From Anaeromonas sp052088025 (GTDB taxonomy: Bacteria > Bacillota > Clostridia > Tissierellales > SIT17): DNA of 64,000 bases. A program made the position numbers and the translations under genes. The stretch's first letter is position 1. Every line of letters starts with the position of its first letter. Location: assembly GCF_052088025.1 (NCBI RefSeq), contig NZ_JBQCYD010000010.1:1-64000 (forward strand), read 5' to 3'. Positions 9,025 to 16,059 of the stretch are shown one piece after another. The notes below the pieces were generated by a model, which searched no databases, had not been told where the DNA came from, and was given only the letters and a program-made list of their open reading frames with translations.

Positions 9025-9127
9025 GATACGAGATGGATAAGATATCTATATGTAGTATGCGTTATTGTATTTTGATTTCAAAAACCACAATATGTAGATT
9101 TTTAAGGTGAGTATGGTAAAGAGATAA
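8996..9127. repeat. 21-bp inverted repeat, arms 8996-9016 and 9107-9127
   Basis: The arms match at 19 of 21 positions; both mismatches become G-U pairs if the minus strand is transcribed, so the leader RNA could close a long stem over a 90-base loop. The right-hand part of the 29-bp leader element forms one arm. The arrangement could be an RNA fold in the operon leader or the ends of a short non-autonomous element of about 130 bp; the sequence alone does not decide. Confidence 0.6.
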
Positions 9128-9173
9128 ATTATAAAAATAGACACAAAAAAAGCCCACCACATTGTGATGAGCT

Positions 9174-9217
9174 AAAAATTAAAAGCCTTAGATTCGTTTC
9201 TAAGGCTTTTAATTTTT
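9174..9217. terminator. Perfect 18-bp stem, bidirectional terminator
   Basis: Arms 9174-9191 and 9200-9217 are exact reverse complements (AAAAATTAAAAGCCTTAG) around an 8-base loop ATTCGTTT. The A/T ends give a U-tract in both directions. It insulates the operon 1 leader from whatever lies to the right. Confidence 0.85.
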
Positions 9218-9333
9218 GTTTTCGACCTAATCATCGGGTAGATTTTTCTAAGATATCCCTTATTTTTATAAAAATAAATCTTTTCCATTCAGATTATTTA
9301 CAACCATCAAATATTTTCAGAATATTAAGAAAC

Positions 9334-9380
9334 TTGACAAATGTATATAACTAATATATAATTCGAACTAAGTTCGAATT
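9334..9380 (+). promoter_or_regulatory. Consensus sigma-A promoter with 9-bp-arm palindromic operator
   Basis: TTGACA at 9334-9339, a 17-base spacer and TATAAT at 9357-9362 form an exact consensus promoter on the plus strand. A perfect palindrome, AATTCGAAC-TAA-GTTCGAATT, covers 9360-9380 and so overlaps the -10 end and the start site, the usual place for a repressor operator. It resembles a Gram-positive LexA box, but the half sites are three bases apart instead of four. No coding frame with a ribosome site follows. Confidence 0.7.
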
Positions 9381-9460
9381 ACACGATAACTTAAGTAATT
9401 GGCCCTAAATAAGTAAAGAAATTTGTATCTCTATCTAATGTAGATGGAGATTTTTTTATA
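9369..9460 (+). ncRNA. Candidate small RNA between the orphan promoter and its terminator
   Basis: A transcript from the promoter at 9334-9362 would begin near 9369 and end at the terminator at 9427-9460, about 90 bases. The interval has no ATG with a ribosome site and several stops in each frame, so it is either a small RNA or the remains of a repressor-controlled gene that has been lost. Confidence 0.4.
9427..9460 (+). terminator. Intrinsic terminator
   Basis: ATCTCTATCT pairs with AGATGGAGAT (one G-U) around a short AATGT loop, followed by seven T residues on the plus strand. It ends the short plus-strand unit starting at 9334. Confidence 0.8.
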
Positions 9461-9543
9461 TCTTTTTTATCTATTCACGAGCTTGGACGGTAGCTTGTTC
9501 ACCAGCATGTTCACGTATTTAAGAAATCAAAACATTTCAAATA

Positions 9544-9704
9544 TAAGTTGATGAAAAACAAGCCCTTAAAATGGCCTGTAAGCGATTTAAATTAAAATCG
9601 GGACCTATTGATTGGGTAGCTATTTTAAATTATTATAAAAAAATACCAAGATCAAATTATATGACCTCGGCATCTTTATATTTTCTTAATATTATACCAA
9701 TCTA
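9544..9704 (+). pseudogene. Possible 3' remnant of a plus-strand gene
   Basis: After a stop at 9544 the plus-strand frame is open for about 50 codons, reading DEKQALKMACKRFKLKSGP then IDWVAILNYYKKIPRSNYMT before TAA at 9702-9704. It has no start or ribosome site, but the composition (amphipathic helices, Trp, no low-complexity run) looks more like protein than random DNA. It overlaps the end of the Abi gene on the other strand. I do not recognise the family; this is a weak call. Confidence 0.25.
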
Positions 9705-10656
9705 ACGGAAAACCCATTTCTTCAAGAACCTCTGTAATGCTTATTGTTTTAAGTTTCCCAGATAAATCATCTATTTCAGATTTAACTGAATCTACAAATT
9801 TATTAAACGAATATTCATTAAGAATAAGTTTACACATTATTACTACAGAAAACAAATCATTCTTTCCATATATAGGATTATTTGCTTTATCCTTTTGAAT
9901 GTTTAATTTATGATGAATTGAATTTGTTTTAATCATATTCGGTTTAGTATCATTTTTTAAGGCTTTAAGGTTATAAAAACGTTCATCATGTGCACAGGCA
10001 TTTCTATAAATAGTAAGAACAAATAAAATTTTTGTCATTTCGTCAGGTCTTAATCTAAACTTTCTGCCTATATCATTTTGGTCTTTATCTATTAAATAAC
10101 TATAGAAAATACTGATTGTACCTAATGTCAGAGAATTAATCAATACCCATAAAGGAATATATCCATAAGTTAGCATATTGTGGGAAATCATTGAATTGTT
10201 CTTAGAAAGTTGTCTAGAGATTTCTCGTTGAATATTTGCGATAAGGCTTGACACATCGCCTATCTTTTGAGCTGCTGTCTTTTTCTCCCAATGCTTGACC
10301 CTAATGTCAAAATTGAATATTTTCAAATAATTATCATGCCCATACTTTTTTGAAAAATCATGTGATATTACTGATTTAATATTGTTTTCTATTTCTAATA
10401 TGTATTTTATAAATATATTCTTTAATTCACGATCAAATAAATAAAGATTATACAACTCATAAAAATCAGTACCTTCTTTATACTTCTCATCAGTACCTTT
10501 ATAAGTTTTATCAATAAATAATTCTTTATATCCATTAATTATATTATAATAATTTTCCATTTCAAGAATATCTTTAATCCTAGGATCTGATACATTTAGT
10601 CCTCTAGAGTCTAATTTCTTAATTTGATCTTCAATTGTTGAAAATAACTTATCCAT
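9676..10656 (-). CDS. Abi family (Abi_2 / AbiD-AbiF) HEPN abortive-infection protein
   Basis: A 326-residue Abi_2 protein. The family aborts phage infection, and many members carry a HEPN ribonuclease core; here the R-x4-H signature is intact as YRNACAHDERFYN (R218, H223). The N-terminal FSTIEDQIKKLDSRGLNV and the later GYKELF and LYNLYLFDRELKNIFIKYIL segments are typical. I chose the ATG at 10656 because TGGAGGCTAAT lies just upstream; the ATG at 10668 has no such site. A sigma-A promoter and a GC-rich terminator hairpin precede the gene (10677-10780), matching the known pairing of this family with the abiF RNA. It may be prophage cargo or a host island gene. Confidence 0.88.
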   Translation of the reverse strand: MDKLFSTIEDQIKKLDSRGLNVSDPRIKDILEMENYYNIINGYKELFIDKTYKGTDEKYKEGTDFYELYNLYLFDRELKNIFIKYILEIENNIKSVISHDFSKKYGHDNYLKIFNFDIRVKHWEKKTAAQKIGDVSSLIANIQREISRQLSKNNSMISHNMLTYGYIPLWVLINSLTLGTISIFYSYLIDKDQNDIGRKFRLRPDEMTKILFVLTIYRNACAHDERFYNLKALKNDTKPNMIKTNSIHHKLNIQKDKANNPIYGKNDLFSVVIMCKLILNEYSFNKFVDSVKSEIDDLSGKLKTISITEVLEEMGFPLDWYNIKKI

Positions 10657-10676
10657 ATTAGCCTCCATTAAAATAT

Positions 10677-10745
10677 AAAAACCCCGGGCCCGTAGGTCAC
10701 CGGAGTATGATCACTATTATTATATGTTTCATATACTCTTACTAT
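10677..10745 (-). ncRNA. Candidate abiF-type RNA upstream of the Abi gene
   Basis: From the predicted start near 10745 the minus-strand RNA folds into a nested hairpin (GAGTAT...ATACTC with an inner TATATG-AAA-CATATA), then a GC-rich hairpin CTCCGG/CCGGGG at 10682-10705 that stands out in this AT-rich DNA, and ends in five U residues. Rfam's abiF motif is described as a structured RNA adjacent to Abi_2 genes; position and terminator-like end agree, but I have not matched it to the covariance model. Confidence 0.6.
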
Positions 10746-10751
10746 ACATTA

Positions 10752-10780
10752 ATTATACTATTAATTTATATCTTTGTCAA
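10752..10780 (-). promoter_or_regulatory. Consensus sigma-A promoter of the abiF RNA / Abi gene
   Basis: On the minus strand TTGACA (10775-10780), a 17-base spacer and TATAAT (10752-10757) form a perfect promoter. The start site would lie near 10745, about 90 bases before the Abi ATG, with the terminator-like hairpin in between, so most transcripts may end as a short RNA and only read-through would express the protein. Confidence 0.8.
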
Positions 10781-10878
10781 TAAAATTTATTTTCTGTGAA
10801 ATAACTCATTAGCAAATTATATTTTTAATTTTATAATAAATAATAATAAAAATCAACTACTTTATATTTATAAGCAAT

Positions 10879-11334
10879 AAAAAAATATCCACCAAGTGAC
10901 TTGATAATTGCAATCAGTTTACTCAGTGGGTTTGTTTATAACTTTTTATACCCATCCATAATTTTATAAGCATCCTTCATGGCAAGACTATTAGCTCTTA
11001 TCATTTCTTCCGTTTCAAGAAGCTCATCTCCAACATTACAATATTCATATATCGCTTTAAAAGTAACTTCTTCACCTTTAAATATTTCAGTATCTATCAT
11101 TTCTACAATATCTACTTCATGCTCTTCCATACAAATTAAGCATAATTTCTTTTCGCTTTTAAGTTTTTTCATATAATCCACTCCAATGATACTAAATACT
11201 AAATCAAAAACTACCTTTTTTATTCTAATATATATTATATCATAATCAAATTTCAAATGCTCTGGTAACAATAAAAATACCCACCAAGTAGCTAGATAAT
11301 TCCAATCAGCTTACTCAGTGGGTTTCTTTATAAC
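10879..11334. repeat. Two near-identical about 60-bp terminator repeats (10879-10939 and 11271-11334)
   Basis: Both copies read CCACCAAGT...GATAATT-CAATCAG-TTACTCAGTGGGTTT and end in a hairpin between CCCAC and GTGGG with a T-tract. One lies just after the recombinase operon and the other just after the small zinc-ribbon gene, so each ends a minus-strand unit. The duplication suggests that the small gene was inserted or copied together with its terminator. From 10781 to 10878 I see only AT-rich DNA. Confidence 0.7.
10936..11172 (-). CDS. Small zinc-ribbon protein, MqsA-N-terminal-like
   Basis: A 78-residue protein. The start CLICMEEHEVDIVEM followed by IFKGEEVTFKAIYEYC resembles the zinc-ribbon N-terminal half of MqsA/YgiT-type antitoxins (C-x2-C...E-x-x-x-x-C), and LLETEEMIRANSLAMKDAYK resembles the link that in antitoxins leads to a helix-turn-helix. 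Here the protein stops before any HTH. Function unknown; an antitoxin fragment or stand-alone adaptor is possible. The ATG at 11172 has a TTGGAGTGG ribosome site; the longer frame to 11271 lacks one and runs into the upstream terminator repeat. Confidence 0.6.
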   Translation of the reverse strand: MKKLKSEKKLCLICMEEHEVDIVEMIDTEIFKGEEVTFKAIYEYCNVGDELLETEEMIRANSLAMKDAYKIMDGYKKL

Positions 11335-11349
11335 TTCTTTATTCCCTAT

Positions 11350-13005
11350 TTAGTTTTTTCTTTTATGTTTCGCCCAGTCTATCCTTGAGATGCCACATTT
11401 GAGGTTAAATTCTACTCTGTGGTTGTCATAAAGTATTACCTTTTCTATAACTTTAAAGAAAATATCTTCTTCAAACTTTTCTTCTGATGCTTCCAAGTTA
11501 TCTAGATATTTAAGAAGTTCATCAAGGTGCTTTTGAAGGTAAATACTGTCCTGTCTGTTCTCATCTAATCTTTCATATTCAAGCTGTAAAATCTCTTGCT
11601 CATAAATTAAATGTTTCATTGTACTTTCGTAAATAGCATCATTTCTTGAAGGCTCTCTTGCTGCCATTTCACTTATCCTATTGGTGATTCTTGCTAGTTG
11701 AAGGTTAAGTTCTTCTAGTCTATCTTGTTCTTGTTTTGTAGGTGAGAATTCATCTATAACTTCTTTAGCGTCTTCAATTGTCTTATCTTTGTTTTTCTTA
11801 AGCTCTATTATAGTTCTCATAAATGCTCTTTCTAATGCTTCTTCCCATACATATTTTGATTTACAGTCTGTAAATGTTGAGTCTCTTTTAGCTGGTACTC
11901 TACACTGCCAAGCTGTAAAGATAAACTTCTTTCCTCCCCTATTAGATCTTAGTCTTCTTCTTGTTACAGGTCTTCCACATTCTCCACAAAATATCTTATT
12001 TGAAAATACGGATGTTCCGCTATAACGAATGCTGTATTTTCCTTCGGGATCTCTAAACATCTTGCTCCTTCTTTTTAATTCTTCCTGGACTGCATTCCAG
12101 TCATCTTCTGAAATTATTGCAGGGTGACTGTCTTTTACATAGTATTGAGGTTGATGTCCTTTGTTTGGTACTCTTTTCCCAGTTAAAAAGTCAAGTGTTA
12201 CACTCTTTTGAGCTAGACAATTTCCCATATATTTTTCATTTTTAAGGATTTTATATACTGAGTCAGAAGTCCATGTAGTATTTTTTCTTGCTGTTAAAAT
12301 TCCTTCTTCCATTAACTTTCTAGCTATTACTTGGGTGCCACTTCCCTTTAAATACTCTCTAAATATTCTTCTTACCACTTTTGCTTCTTCCTCATCTATA
12401 ACAATGTTTCCTTCTTCATCTGTATCATATCCTAAAAAGTAAGTGGTGGGTATATGAACTTTTCCCTGCTGGAATCTTTTCTGAACTCCCCACTTAGTGT
12501 TTTCAGATATAGAGTGACTCTCTTCTTGGGCAAGTGATGATATAAGGGTTATTAGCATTTCCCCTTGGCTGTCTAATGTATCGATGTTTTCTTTTTGAAA
12601 ATATATCCCAATCCCTAGTTCTTTTAACATTCTTATGTGGGATAAGCAATCTAGAGTGTTTCTAGCAAATCTACTAATTGATTTTGTAATAATGTAGTCA
12701 ATTTCTCTGTTTTTACACTTTTCAATCATTCTATTAAACCCTGCTCTATTCTTTGTTGAAGTTCCTGATATACCTTCGTCTGTAAATATTTCAACTAGCT
12801 CCCACATGGGATTTTTTTCTACGTAATCTTTAAAGTATGAAACTTGGATATCATAACTTGAAGCTTGGCCTTCCATTTCAGTGGAAACACGAACATAAAC
12901 TCCTATTCTTTTTTTCTGCCCATCAAAGTGTTCTTCATTTCTCGATGTCCTTCTTCTTGCAGGAATAACACTAACTCTTGATGGCTCTCTATTATAGTTT
13001 TCCAT
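11350..13005 (-). CDS. Large serine recombinase B
   Basis: A 551-residue large serine recombinase. The resolvase domain starts at about residue 33 with IGVYVRVSTEMEG, whose serine is the nucleophile, and continues with TDEGISGTSTKNRAGFNRMI and KSISRFARNTLDCL (arginines of the active site). The recombinase domain and the zinc-ribbon (CGECGRPV ... WQCRVP) follow, and a C-terminal coiled coil lies near residues 410-500. Such enzymes integrate or excise prophages and ICEs at att sites. The ATG overlaps the stop of recombinase A (TAATG), so both are co-translated; whether both are needed is unknown. Confidence 0.92.
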   Translation of the reverse strand: MENYNREPSRVSVIPARRRTSRNEEHFDGQKKRIGVYVRVSTEMEGQASSYDIQVSYFKDYVEKNPMWELVEIFTDEGISGTSTKNRAGFNRMIEKCKNREIDYIITKSISRFARNTLDCLSHIRMLKELGIGIYFQKENIDTLDSQGEMLITLISSLAQEESHSISENTKWGVQKRFQQGKVHIPTTYFLGYDTDEEGNIVIDEEEAKVVRRIFREYLKGSGTQVIARKLMEEGILTARKNTTWTSDSVYKILKNEKYMGNCLAQKSVTLDFLTGKRVPNKGHQPQYYVKDSHPAIISEDDWNAVQEELKRRSKMFRDPEGKYSIRYSGTSVFSNKIFCGECGRPVTRRRLRSNRGGKKFIFTAWQCRVPAKRDSTFTDCKSKYVWEEALERAFMRTIIELKKNKDKTIEDAKEVIDEFSPTKQEQDRLEELNLQLARITNRISEMAAREPSRNDAIYESTMKHLIYEQEILQLEYERLDENRQDSIYLQKHLDELLKYLDNLEASEEKFEEDIFFKVIEKVILYDNHRVEFNLKCGISRIDWAKHKRKN

Positions 13006-14648
13006 TAGCTATCGTCTCCTTTTTCTATTTTTATTTTTATTTCATCTCCATTTAAAAGTGTTATAGAAAATACATAAGGTGACACCGCTTTAATAAGTGT
13101 CACCCATGCCCTTAGAAACTCTATATCTTCTATATTCTTTTTTAGTTCTACCTTTAGTACTGAAGATTTTTTTATATTTTCTAATGTTTCTATTGCTCTT
13201 TTTCTGTAATTATCATCTTCATCAAAGAAGGTCCACCAAGTTTCACTTTTCTCAATTTCCTTTTCTATTTGTTTTCGCTTTAGAGTAATATCTGTTGTAT
13301 CTTCAAGATTAATAATAGCAGTATTCTCTTTTAGAAGGGCTTTTTCAAGTTCTAATCTTAGTCTGCTTTGACTGTTTTCTTTGTTGTTTTCAGCGTTCAC
13401 TAGTACTTTTATCAGCTTTAATACTTGGTGTTTTCCGGCTCCTTCTGTGAAGATTTTATAAGTTTTATCAAATGCTTTAATTAATGCCCTTTTTACATTT
13501 TCCTCTGGAATACCTTCCGCTTTACAAAGTAGATTGCTTTTCATATGATTTCCACATCTCCAAGTGACTTTGCCTCTACAGATATATCTTTGAAAGTTTG
13601 CCCCGCACTCTTCACATACTAATCTACTTGATAAAGGATAAGATTTTCTTGCTCCTCTTTTAATCTTAGTTTTAGGATTCGCCTTTGAAAGTATATCTTG
13701 AACCTTATCAAATGTCTCTTTATCAACAATCGGTTCATGATTATCTTTTAATAGATACTGGTTTCTCTCTCCTTCATTTATTTTAATCTCATGGCTTAAA
13801 TAGTTCTTAGTATAAGTCTTTTGACAGAGTGCATCACCTTTATATCTTTCGTTTTTCAAAATATCTCTAACAGCAATGGCTGACCAATCTACTCTTCCGT
13901 TAGCTTTTTTATATCCTTTTCTTATAAAGCTTTTAGCAATTTGATATGGTTTCTTTCCCTTTAAAGCTTCGTTAAAAGCCTCTCTTACTATTTCAGCTTC
14001 TTCTTCAACAATAATCCAGGCTTCTTCATCTTCTTTGGTATATCCCAATAATCTAGCGAAGATTGGCTTTCCCATCTCAAACCTCTTTGTATTAGCCCAT
14101 GTAATATTTTCTGAAATGCTTCTACTTTCTTCCTGGGCCATTAGGGATAATACTGTTAGTACAAAGTCACTTTGCATGTTTCCAGTATCAAGTTCTTCTT
14201 TTTCAAATATTACTCTAATTCCTTTTTCCCTTAAAAGTTTTACGGTTCCTAGAGTATCTATTACGTTTCTAGCAAATCTAGAAATTGATTTACAAATGAT
14301 AATGTCTATTTTCCCGTCTAAAGCAGACTTTATTATCTTATTAAAGCCTGTTCTCTTTTTGGTTCTAGTTCCTGACTTTCCTCTGTCTGTAAATATTCCT
14401 GCAAACTTCCAGTGTGGGTTTGACCTAATGTAGTTAGTGTAGTGGATTATTTGGTTTTCTAAAGAATTTAGTTGTAATTCTTCTTCTGTACTGACTCTAC
14501 AGTAACTCGCCACTTTAAGCTTTTTAGGTTCTACAGCTATATCTACTGCATCCCTGAAACTAGATGTTCTATTAAGATTTAGTGCGGCATTATTCATCCT
14601 AAAATTGTAATCTATATCTCTAGCCTGTTCGAATACTGTACTTTCCAT
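13005..14648 (-). CDS. Large serine recombinase A
   Basis: A 547-residue large serine recombinase, the first gene of a two-gene operon. VASYCRVSTEEELQLNSLEN carries the catalytic serine (about residue 54), followed by TDRGKSGTRTKKRTGFNKII and CKSISRFARNVIDTL with the active-site arginines, then a recombinase domain with LVCEECGANFQRY and TWRCGNH zinc ligands and a C-terminal coiled coil. It is about 25-30% like its partner by eye, so the two are old paralogues and not a recent copy. AAAGGAGG precedes the ATG. The promoter region contains one copy of the 35-bp motif (14774-14808). Confidence 0.92.
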   Translation of the reverse strand: MESTVFEQARDIDYNFRMNNAALNLNRTSSFRDAVDIAVEPKKLKVASYCRVSTEEELQLNSLENQIIHYTNYIRSNPHWKFAGIFTDRGKSGTRTKKRTGFNKIIKSALDGKIDIIICKSISRFARNVIDTLGTVKLLREKGIRVIFEKEELDTGNMQSDFVLTVLSLMAQEESRSISENITWANTKRFEMGKPIFARLLGYTKEDEEAWIIVEEEAEIVREAFNEALKGKKPYQIAKSFIRKGYKKANGRVDWSAIAVRDILKNERYKGDALCQKTYTKNYLSHEIKINEGERNQYLLKDNHEPIVDKETFDKVQDILSKANPKTKIKRGARKSYPLSSRLVCEECGANFQRYICRGKVTWRCGNHMKSNLLCKAEGIPEENVKRALIKAFDKTYKIFTEGAGKHQVLKLIKVLVNAENNKENSQSRLRLELEKALLKENTAIINLEDTTDITLKRKQIEKEIEKSETWWTFFDEDDNYRKRAIETLENIKKSSVLKVELKKNIEDIEFLRAWVTLIKAVSPYVFSITLLNGDEIKIKIEKGDDS

Positions 14649-14773
14649 TTTTTATCCTCCTTTCTCTTAGTTAGCCTTTTTAAAAATAATATTTAGCTAC
14701 CATTCAATCAGATTTTTAAAAAATATAATCCCCCAAAACCTCCCTAATTCAGTTATTTCAAGGGTTTGTTCAT

Positions 14774-14808
14774 TACATATATCACTCAGAACGAGTTATA
14801 TAGCAAGT
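14774..14808 (-). promoter_or_regulatory. 35-bp two-block motif, copy upstream of the recombinase operon
   Basis: On the minus strand: ACTTGCT, 13 variable bases, TGAGTGATATATGTA. Identical blocks with the same 13-base gap occur at 30890-30924 and 31816-31850, upstream of the amidoligase and its paralogue. Here it lies about 125 bases before the ATG of recombinase A. A shared regulator site is the simplest reading. Confidence 0.65.
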
Positions 14809-14836
14809 TAATTCTAAGTATTTTTGGATAAAAAAA

Positions 14837-14867
14837 AGAGCAGGTAAATGTTTAATCTACCCACTCT
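14837..14867 (-). terminator. Terminator after the lysis genes
   Basis: A 13-bp stem (AGAGTGGGTAGAT with ATTTACCTGCTCT, three G-U pairs) is followed by eight T residues on the minus strand, just after the amidase stop at 14885. It separates the late lysis unit from the recombinase operon. Confidence 0.85.
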
Positions 14868-14884
14868 AATATTTAAGTTTTGTG

Positions 14885-15589
14885 TTAGTAGTACTTAATA
14901 ATCCCATCAAATCCTTTAGTCTTTACCTTCTTAAGCATTTTCTCTGCGTTAGACTTTTTTGAAAAAGCTCCTACTTGAACTCTATAATATTTATTAGGTG
15001 AAGTAGTAGGTTTGGCCTTCTTATTTAACTCTTTCTTTACTGCAGCTCTAAAGGTATCCATATTCTCACCATGCTTTGGAAACCAGTGCATTACATCTGC
15101 ATGGTTAGAAGCAATCCCCTTCTTATTTCCTTCTGAGTGACAAATTATATCTTTTTCAGTAAGACCATATTTCTTACAAAAATGTACACAAAGGTTCACA
15201 GCATTGTTCCAGGCTGCCCTAAAATAGGCTTCATTCTTTTTAACATCATATCCTTTCATTGTAGCTCCACCAGAATAAGAAAACCCACCCGGTTCACAAA
15301 TCTCAAAACCGATGTGGGTATTATTAGCTTTTCCTCCAGCATGCCAACCTCTGTGATTCCAAGGTAGGTATTGCCATATTTCCTTATCATCTAAAAAGGC
15401 ATGAACACAGACTTGTCGATTGATCTCCCTAGACTTGTATGATTTGTTCCATCTACTAAACCAATCAGCTGCCATAACACCAGGAGTAGCAGTTGAATGA
15501 ACCATAATTCCTTTAGGTTTAATCTTTCTTCCCACTGTATAACAATCATTTCTAGTCATATATTTTCTCTTTAAATTATTTAGTACCAT
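14885..15589 (-). CDS. Phage endolysin: N-acetylmuramoyl-L-alanine amidase with C-terminal SPOR domain
   Basis: About 234 residues. The catalytic part is an Amidase_2 (T7-lysozyme-like) domain: IMVHSTATPGV with the first zinc histidine, GWHAGGKANNTHIGFEICEP, and ICHSEGNKKGIASNHADVMHW with the remaining ligands. It cuts the bond between MurNAc and L-alanine. The last 35 residues, YYRVQVGAFSKKSNAEKMLK onward, form a SPOR repeat that binds denuded glycan strands. The chosen ATG (15589) has GGGAGATAAGG upstream and overlaps the holin stop; the ATG at 15559 is a second possibility. Confidence 0.88.
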   Translation of the reverse strand: MVLNNLKRKYMTRNDCYTVGRKIKPKGIMVHSTATPGVMAADWFSRWNKSYKSREINRQVCVHAFLDDKEIWQYLPWNHRGWHAGGKANNTHIGFEICEPGGFSYSGGATMKGYDVKKNEAYFRAAWNNAVNLCVHFCKKYGLTEKDIICHSEGNKKGIASNHADVMHWFPKHGENMDTFRAAVKKELNKKAKPTTSPNKYYRVQVGAFSKKSNAEKMLKKVKTKGFDGIIKYY

Positions 15590-15992
15590 CCTTATCTCCC
15601 CCATCTTTAAGTTGTTCGAGTACATCTACTAATTTAGCTGGAATTGGAAGTCCAAGTCTTGTAGAATTTTCAATAATACTAATTCCTTCATTTGATAAAT
15701 AAAAGAATATTACTGCAGTCCTTATAGCACTTCCATCTCCTATAATATTTTTATCTATAATATGAGCTACAGCGACTAAAGAAAAAATCACTACCTTTTT
15801 AAATATCCCCTTGGCCCCTATATCACTTGAAAGGTGCTTTTCTAAAATAGCACACATAACCCCAAGTAAATAATCTATAACAACAAACGCTATAAGTGCA
15901 TATAAAAATTCATCATATCCTCCCAAGAAGTAACCCAACCAACCGCCCACAGCTGCAATTATTATCTGAACAATGTTCCAAATATCTCTCAT
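15576..15992 (-). CDS. Phage holin (TcdE/holin_4 family)
   Basis: A 138-residue membrane protein with three hydrophobic segments (about residues 7-25, 29-48 and 66-82, with a further weaker one near 88-105) and the family marker YALIAFVVIDYLLGVMCAI followed by SSDIGAKGIFKK. It would form the inner-membrane hole that releases the amidase encoded next to it. The charged tail LEQLKDGGDKDGTK is typical. GTGAGGG precedes the ATG, and the gene overlaps the amidase start, so lysis genes are translationally coupled. Confidence 0.9.
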   Translation of the reverse strand: MRDIWNIVQIIIAAVGGWLGYFLGGYDEFLYALIAFVVIDYLLGVMCAILEKHLSSDIGAKGIFKKVVIFSLVAVAHIIDKNIIGDGSAIRTAVIFFYLSNEGISIIENSTRLGLPIPAKLVDVLEQLKDGGDKDGTK

Positions 15993-16028
15993 TGAAATCC
16001 CTCACTTTCATAGATTTGTATATATAAA

Positions 16029-16048
16029 GACGCCCGATTAAGGGCGCC
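16029..16048 (-). terminator. Short GC-rich terminator hairpin
   Basis: GGCGCCC pairs with GGGCGTC around TTAATC and is followed by TTTATATA on the minus strand. It lies between the putative receptor-binding gene and the holin, so it would attenuate tail transcription before lysis. Confidence 0.6.
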
Positions 16049-16059
16049 ATTGTTTTTCA

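Noticed and set aside
9360..9380. LexA (SOS) box at the orphan promoter
   Set aside because: The half sites CGAAC and GTTCG are separated by three bases, while the Gram-positive LexA site needs four; kept only as an unnamed operator.
10879..11334. attL/attR pair of the prophage
   Set aside because: The two repeats lie on the same side of the prophage and act as terminators; no matching copy was seen near 48-50 kb.
14035..14433. 132-codon plus-strand open frame
   Set aside because: It lies inside serine recombinase A, whose catalytic motifs are intact on the minus strand; no start signal is seen.
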